A DNA stretch of 64,000 nt from NCBI RefSeq assembly GCF_001905125.1, contig NZ_LWLE01000023.1:186001-250000 (forward strand). The letters are read 5' to 3'. The translations under genes were made by a program, and so were the position numbers. The notes beneath the pieces are model-generated. The model was not told the origin of the DNA, did no database searches, and saw nothing but the letters and a program-made list of their open reading frames with translations. Source of the DNA: Streptomyces sp. TSRI0281. Lineage in GTDB: Bacteria > Actinomycetota > Actinomycetes > Streptomycetales > Streptomycetaceae. Positions 60,372 through 64,000 of the stretch are shown here, in pieces. The number at the start of each line of letters is the position of its first letter. Positions within the stretch are counted from its first letter, which is position 1.

Positions 60372-61471
60372 GCGAAGCCTCCACGCCTGAACAGCCGGCG
60401 ATCGACGCGGCCATCAACCACCCCACCCGGCTGGCGGTCGTCGCCTTCCTCTCCGCGTGCGACGAGGCCGACTTCGCCTCCGTACGCGGCAGTTGCCGGG
60501 TGTCCGACTCGATGCTGAGCAAGATCGCCTCCGCCCTGGAGGGGATCGGATACCTCGCCGTCCGCAAGGGCTACGTCGGCAAGCGCCCCCGGACCTGGCT
60601 GTCCCTCACACCCGAGGGCAGACAGGCGCTGGCGCTGCACATCGCCGCACTCCAGGGCATCGCCGCCACGGCCCGGCAGGCGGGCGCGGATGCGGGAGCC
60701 ACCGCACCCGCCGGAGACCGTTGGCCGTTGACCGTACTAGTCAAATTTTATTACTCTGCGGGCATGACCGAGAAGACCATCCCGCTCCTGCCCTGTCGGA
60801 CACAGCTGATCAAGCCGGTGGTCGACTTCTACACGGCCCTGGGCTTCGACACGACGTACCTCCAGACCAGCCCGTACACCTACGCGGTGGTCGAACGCGG
60901 GGCGGTCGAGCTCCAGTTCTACGGAATGAAGGAGTACGACCCCGCCGCCTCGCACTCCGGCTGCTATGTCCTCACCGAGGACGTCGACGGCCTGCACGCC
61001 GCGTTCCGGGCGGGGCTCAAGGCCGCGTACGGCAGGATTCCGACGCGCGGGCTGCCCCGCATCGGGCCGCTCAAGGACATGTCGTACGGGGTACGGCAGT
61101 TCCTGATGACCGACCCCACGGGCAACACGGTCCGGATCGGACAGCCGATGAGCGACGACCCGAGCCTCCGGCCCGTGCCCAAGGAGACCTTCGCCCGCGC
61201 GCTGCACATGGCGGACCTCTTCGCCGACTCCAAGCAGGACCTGCCGGGGGCCGCGCGGATCATCGACCGGGTGCTGAACCTGACGGACGAACGCCCCACT
61301 CCCGTACAGCGGCTGCGGTTGCTGGTGCTGCGCGGCGACATCGCGCAACGGCTCGGCGACGCGGAAGCGGCACGGGTTCTGCTGGAACAGGCGGCGGCGG
61401 TGGAACTGGACGACGAGGAGCGGCAGTCGGTGGGCGACGATCTGGCCCGGCTCCAGGAGCTTCTGGGCTGA
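60368..61471 (+). CDS. Winged-helix regulator reading in frame into a VOC protein
   Basis: From ATG 60368 the frame stays open for 367 aa. Residues 1-105 are a MarR/HTH_34-like winged helix (NHPTRLAVVAFLSACDEADF, SVRGSCRVSDSMLSKIASAL, LAVRKGYVGKRPRTWLSLTP, ALALHIAALQG). Residues 106-132 are a linker containing an AT-rich segment (LVKFYYSAG). Residues 133-367 are the VOC protein that also has its own promoter and start at 60764. Regulators of this type normally stop near residue 105-115, so a lost stop codon producing a fusion is likely. Whether full-length fusion is made is unknown. Confidence 0.6.
   Translation: MSEASTPEQPAIDAAINHPTRLAVVAFLSACDEADFASVRGSCRVSDSMLSKIASALEGIGYLAVRKGYVGKRPRTWLSLTPEGRQALALHIAALQGIAATARQAGADAGATAPAGDRWPLTVLVKFYYSAGMTEKTIPLLPCRTQLIKPVVDFYTALGFDTTYLQTSPYTYAVVERGAVELQFYGMKEYDPAASHSGCYVLTEDVDGLHAAFRAGLKAAYGRIPTRGLPRIGPLKDMSYGVRQFLMTDPTGNTVRIGQPMSDDPSLRPVPKETFARALHMADLFADSKQDLPGAARIIDRVLNLTDERPTPVQRLRLLVLRGDIAQRLGDAEAARVLLEQAAAVELDDEERQSVGDDLARLQELLG
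60728..60757 (+). promoter_or_regulatory. Internal promoter and palindrome inside the regulator-VOC frame
   Basis: TTGACC (60728-60733) and TACTCT (60752-60757) are 18 bp apart, which would start transcription at or next to ATG 60764, a leaderless mRNA. The -35 lies in an inverted repeat TTGAC-N7-GTCAA (60728-60744) that could be the operator of the adjacent regulator. Confidence 0.62.
60764..61471 (+). CDS. VOC (glyoxalase/bleomycin-resistance-like) protein, internal start
   Basis: The 235-aa product starts MTEKTIPLLPCRTQLIKPVV and has a VOC fold to about residue 130 (FYTALGFDTTYLQTSPYTY, VERGAVELQFYGMKEYD, YGVRQFLMTDPTGNTVRIG). A helical C-terminal part with TPR-like character follows (ALHMADLFADSKQDLPGAAR, LVLRGDIAQRLGDAEAARVL). 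VOC proteins bind metals or small molecules; the substrate is unknown. A promoter placed to give a leaderless transcript at this ATG supports independent expression, with likely control by the upstream winged-helix protein. Confidence 0.75.
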   Translation: MTEKTIPLLPCRTQLIKPVVDFYTALGFDTTYLQTSPYTYAVVERGAVELQFYGMKEYDPAASHSGCYVLTEDVDGLHAAFRAGLKAAYGRIPTRGLPRIGPLKDMSYGVRQFLMTDPTGNTVRIGQPMSDDPSLRPVPKETFARALHMADLFADSKQDLPGAARIIDRVLNLTDERPTPVQRLRLLVLRGDIAQRLGDAEAARVLLEQAAAVELDDEERQSVGDDLARLQELLG

Positions 61472-61498
61472 CCGGCGCGTCCTGGCAGACTCGGTTTC

Positions 61499-62308
61499 GT
61501 GAAACCTGACCTGACACAACTGCGCGAGCTGGTCGAAGCGTCACCGGAGTTCGGCCGCAGACCGGCCGTCGCCGTACCGGACGCGGCGATCCGCGCTGCC
61601 GAGGCACGCATCGGCTGCCCGCTGCCGCCGTCGTACCGGTGGTGGCTGGCCGAGTTCGGGCACGGCCGAGCCGGTGACGCGGACATCGCGACGGTCGGGC
61701 CGGGCGCGCCTGGTGCGCCTGGTGCGCCTGGTGGGTTCGTCGACGCTGCGTACGAGGACATCACCGCCGGGTGGCGGAGGGACGGCGCCCGGCTGTGTTT
61801 CGGCGTCGAGCCCGACTGCGGTGACACCTACTCCTTCGCCCTCGACCGCAGCGGCGAGTGCGGGGACGGCGAGTACCCGGTGGTGTGCCGTGACGGTCTC
61901 GACGGAGACGAGCAGCAGGTGGCGGAGTCCTTCGCCGGGTTCCTCGCTGTCCGGGCGGCTCGCCTGCGCGGGCTCGGTGACGGGCCCAACCCCGATGTCG
62001 CCCGTCTGTGGAGGTCGACGCCGGGCGCACTGCTCGACAACGGCATCCTGGCCTACGGTCCACAGGCCATCAAGGAGCGGAACGAGACCTTCGAGGTGGC
62101 CCACTACGCGCCCGAGTGGGTACTGGTCGGGGACGACAGCGGGGGCGGCGGGCTGCTCATGCGGCGCCACGGCCGCGACCGGACCCGCGTGTTCCACCTC
62201 GATCTGGGCGCGATCGGCCCGGATGTCGAGGCGGACGGCGAACTGGTGACGGATGACCTGCTCGGCTGGCTCAGATCGTCGGCCGGTGACCCGGATTCTC
62301 CGTTCTGA
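61499..62308 (+). CDS. SMI1/KNR4 (SUKH) family protein
   Basis: The 269-aa product has a SUKH domain in the first 160 residues: VPDAAIRAAEARIGCPLPPS, YRWWLAEFGHG, CFGVEPDCGDTYSFALD, EYPVVCRDG and ESFAGFLAVRAARL. A second SUKH-like half follows (NETFEVAHYAPEWVLVGDDSGG, VFHLDLGAIGPDV). A short GAPGAPGAPG repeat lies near residues 62-72. SUKH proteins often serve as immunity proteins, but no toxin gene is next to it here, so it may be an orphan immunity gene. The GTG start at 61499 is the first in frame. A strong hairpin follows the gene. Confidence 0.78.
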   Translation: MKPDLTQLRELVEASPEFGRRPAVAVPDAAIRAAEARIGCPLPPSYRWWLAEFGHGRAGDADIATVGPGAPGAPGAPGGFVDAAYEDITAGWRRDGARLCFGVEPDCGDTYSFALDRSGECGDGEYPVVCRDGLDGDEQQVAESFAGFLAVRAARLRGLGDGPNPDVARLWRSTPGALLDNGILAYGPQAIKERNETFEVAHYAPEWVLVGDDSGGGGLLMRRHGRDRTRVFHLDLGAIGPDVEADGELVTDDLLGWLRSSAGDPDSPF

Positions 62309-62344
62309 CGCGGACGCGGACGGGGCCGGGAGGCGGGGATAGGG

Positions 62345-62372
62345 GGACGGGGGGCCACGCTGCCCCCCGTCC
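62345..62372. terminator. Hairpin terminator after the SUKH gene
   Basis: Perfect 11-bp arms GGACGGGGGGC / GCCCCCCGTCC with a 6-nt loop, 37 bp after the stop. Confidence 0.78.
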
Positions 62373-62462
62373 GGCGCACCGGGCGATCATGGGAACCGTC
62401 GGCATCCGCCGTGCCGTCGGGAACAGCAGCGGGGTATTCCGTGACTGAGCGGAGGCGGCGGT

Positions 62463-63029
62463 ATGCGCACGGGGGACGACGACAGGAACGATGGCAGGGA
62501 CGACGTCGGCCTGAAGGAAAGAACGAACCCGCTGCCGGAAGCTCCGCGCACCTGGCCGTCCGCCCAGCAGTGGCTGGTGATTCTGGGAACTCCTGTCGTG
62601 CTCCTGGGCGTTCTGTGGCTCTTCGCCGAGTCCCACGTCCAGGAACTGCGCGACGGACAGACCGCGACCGTCATCGGCGCCGGCGGGTGCCGCGAGGGCG
62701 GCGGCCACGCGGGACCGCCGCCCTCCTGCCACGCGACCTGGCAATTCCCCGACGGTCACACCAGCAGCGGCACCGTCCCGAGCTCGTCGGTCGTGAAGGG
62801 GGACACCGTCTTCGCCGGTGAGGGCTGGGCCTACCCTTCGGCCGCGCCCGTATGGCAGCTCGTGGGCATCTTCAGCTTCATCGCGGCCTCGGTGCTGGTG
62901 GTGAACGTGGCGATCTGGGTCGTGGAATTCCGCCAGGACCGGCAGCGCCGCACCTACGAACTGCGGTACGGGCATGAGTACTTGCCCGATCCGGGAGACG
63001 CCTCCGCCCCCTCGGGCTCCGCAGCCTGA
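62463..63029 (+). CDS. Two-helix membrane protein (DUF3592-like)
   Basis: The 188-aa protein has a 35-residue charged N-terminus, a first membrane helix (WLVILGTPVVLLGVLWLFA) and an outer beta-rich loop of about 95 residues that includes two Cys (GCREGG and PSCHATWQF, perhaps a disulfide). A second helix follows (LVGIFSFIAASVLVVNVAIWV) and a cytosolic tail. The arrangement resembles DUF3592 membrane proteins; function is unknown. It is flanked by a terminator upstream and a convergent gene downstream. Confidence 0.72.
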   Translation: MRTGDDDRNDGRDDVGLKERTNPLPEAPRTWPSAQQWLVILGTPVVLLGVLWLFAESHVQELRDGQTATVIGAGGCREGGGHAGPPPSCHATWQFPDGHTSSGTVPSSSVVKGDTVFAGEGWAYPSAAPVWQLVGIFSFIAASVLVVNVAIWVVEFRQDRQRRTYELRYGHEYLPDPGDASAPSGSAA

Positions 63030-63092
63030 CGCGGCGTCGATGCCGCCAGGCCGGGACAACTCCAGGTGCAGCGACCGGTGTTACGCGTTCCC

Positions 63093-63833
63093 CTACGGCC
63101 AGTACAGCTTCACGTCGTCCGTGGCCGGGCGCGCGGCTGGAATGGTCGGCTCGGTCACCGTGTATCCCAGCTGACGCAGCACCCGGGCAGCCACGTCGGG
63201 GGCATCCCGCACCGCTGTTTTGAGCTGCATGGTCCGCCAGATGCGGAGATGCCTCTCGATCACCGTCTTCCAGCCCGGCGCGGTGTCGATCGCGAACTCA
63301 CGGTGGAGGAACAGCAGCACGTCCTCCAGCGAAGGGCGCATCCGGTGACCGCCGACCGGGAAGTGAATCTCCGACAGCCGGGGCAGCTTGTCCCGCCTCA
63401 GCCCCTGCTTCGGCCGCCCCCGGTCCGCCAGGCGCAGGAGGTACGCCATCTCGTCCCGGTGCGCGTGGACCTGTACGTGCGCGCCCGGCGGCTCCTTGCT
63501 GTTGCGCACGTACTCGTACCGCAGGAGAGGATCCGGGACCCCCTCGTAGAAGACATGGACATCCGCCTGGTCGGTCGCCATGAACGTGCTCGAACCGTCC
63601 CAGCAGCAGTAGAAGCGGGCCATGAGGCTGAGCCGGGGCTCGCCGCCGATGCTGACCGGGATCCGCTGCATGACCTCGTCGTCACGTATGGGCGAGACCC
63701 TGATCTTGGAACCCATGTTGATCGCGTGGAAACGCGGGGTGTCCGCACCGAGGACGCCCCGCGTCAGGTCGGTCAGTTGGTCGGCGAACCCGGCCGCCAG
63801 CTCAACAAGGGCCTTCGCCTCTTCAGCTGTCAC
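63093..63833 (-). CDS. Conserved hypothetical protein (246 aa)
   Basis: The product starts MTAEEAKALVELAAGFADQL and includes VQVHAHRDEMAYLLRLADRG, LSEIHFPVGGHRMRPSLEDV and LFLHREFAIDTAPGWKTVIE. It has no signal or membrane segment. The His-rich middle (HAHRDE) could bind metal, but I do not recognise the family with certainty. The GTG at 63833 overlaps the stop of the upstream gene by 11 bp, so the pair is translationally coupled. A two-gene unit of small HTH-like protein plus effector is one possibility. Confidence 0.7.
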   Translation of the reverse strand: MTAEEAKALVELAAGFADQLTDLTRGVLGADTPRFHAINMGSKIRVSPIRDDEVMQRIPVSIGGEPRLSLMARFYCCWDGSSTFMATDQADVHVFYEGVPDPLLRYEYVRNSKEPPGAHVQVHAHRDEMAYLLRLADRGRPKQGLRRDKLPRLSEIHFPVGGHRMRPSLEDVLLFLHREFAIDTAPGWKTVIERHLRIWRTMQLKTAVRDAPDVAARVLRQLGYTVTEPTIPAARPATDDVKLYWP

Positions 63834-64000
63834 CTTCGAGAAGGTAGTCGAGACCTTCGATGGTGTGCCACACGTCCAACTCGTCCATGCTGAGGCTGTA
63901 CATGGCGGCGCGTTCGGCGAGCTGGTCGTAGCTCATGTTCACGTCGGCCAGCAGCTGTGCGCGCTGAGTCTCCAGCTGATCACGCGTCTTGTGGATCACA
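63823..64000 (-). CDS. 3' part of a small helical protein, cut by window edge
   Basis: Fifty-nine codons are visible, ending LLADVNMSYDQLAERAAMYS, LSMDELDVWHTIEGLDYLL and EGDS. The frame is open to base 64000; GTG at 63999 could be the start, or the gene continues beyond the window. The fragment is helical and acidic. It overlaps the following gene by 11 bp and is probably its small partner. Confidence 0.6.
   Translation of the reverse strand, partial: VIHKTRDQLETQRAQLLADVNMSYDQLAERAAMYSLSMDELDVWHTIEGLDYLLEGDS

Overview
The window is high-GC actinobacterial DNA, most likely from a Streptomyces. Codon use is strongly GC3-biased, GTG starts are common, genes often overlap by ATGA or GTGA, and the gene families present are typical of the genus. 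No rRNA, tRNA, CRISPR array or insertion sequence was recognised.

Region 1 (1-28422, + strand) is most of a contractile injection system (CIS, phage-tail-like particle) locus of the eCIS/Streptomyces type. The left edge cuts a tube protein; the sheath and first tube gene would lie upstream, outside the window. In order it holds: a tube protein, a CxxC baseplate protein, a Pro-rich protein, a DUF4255 tail terminator, an AAA+ ATPase, a 95-aa protein, a 2148-aa DUF4157 (eCIS-core) protein, a small gene placed like an immunity gene, a tube-like/LysM pair, a gp27-like hub, a gp5-like spike, a PAAR-like tip, gp25, two large baseplate proteins, a tail protein with a beta-helix-like part, a DUF6519 protein and a cytoplasmic amidase. 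The most unusual part is the 3' end of the DUF4157 gene plus the next gene (about 10.87-12.66 kb). Its base composition is visibly lower in GC than the surroundings. It encodes a His-Me-finger-like nuclease candidate with a helix-hairpin-helix-like tail, followed by a likely immunity protein. It looks like a swapped-in toxin tip and antidote inside an otherwise conserved CIS operon. A perfect 19-bp hairpin terminator closes the region.

Region 2 (28.6-36.2 kb) has a secreted FG-GAP beta-propeller protein, a GNAT acetyltransferase and a four-gene ABC importer resembling RhaTPQS (rhamnose). The importer has a recognisable promoter and two LacI-type operators, but no catabolic or repressor gene is in the window.

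Region 3 (36.2-43.2 kb, mostly - strand) has a DUF1772 membrane protein, a VWA lipoprotein, an ABC permease paired with an unusual exported-hydrolase/ABC-ATPase fusion, and two small or conserved proteins.

Region 4 (43.2-50.8 kb) is a myo-inositol catabolic operon (iolC, an aldolase-like gene, iolB, iolD, iolA) divergent from an IolE-like gene, with a palindromic operator between them. Inositol dehydrogenase (iolG) is absent here.

Region 5 (50.8-64.0 kb) holds a DinB protein, a small HTH protein, an alcohol dehydrogenase remnant, a CsoR-box-controlled copper chaperone and copper ATPase, a 650-bp gene-free gap, citrate synthase, RecD2 helicase, a remnant gene, a small membrane protein followed by a winged-helix regulator that runs in frame into a VOC protein, a SUKH protein, a membrane protein and an overlapping pair at the right edge.
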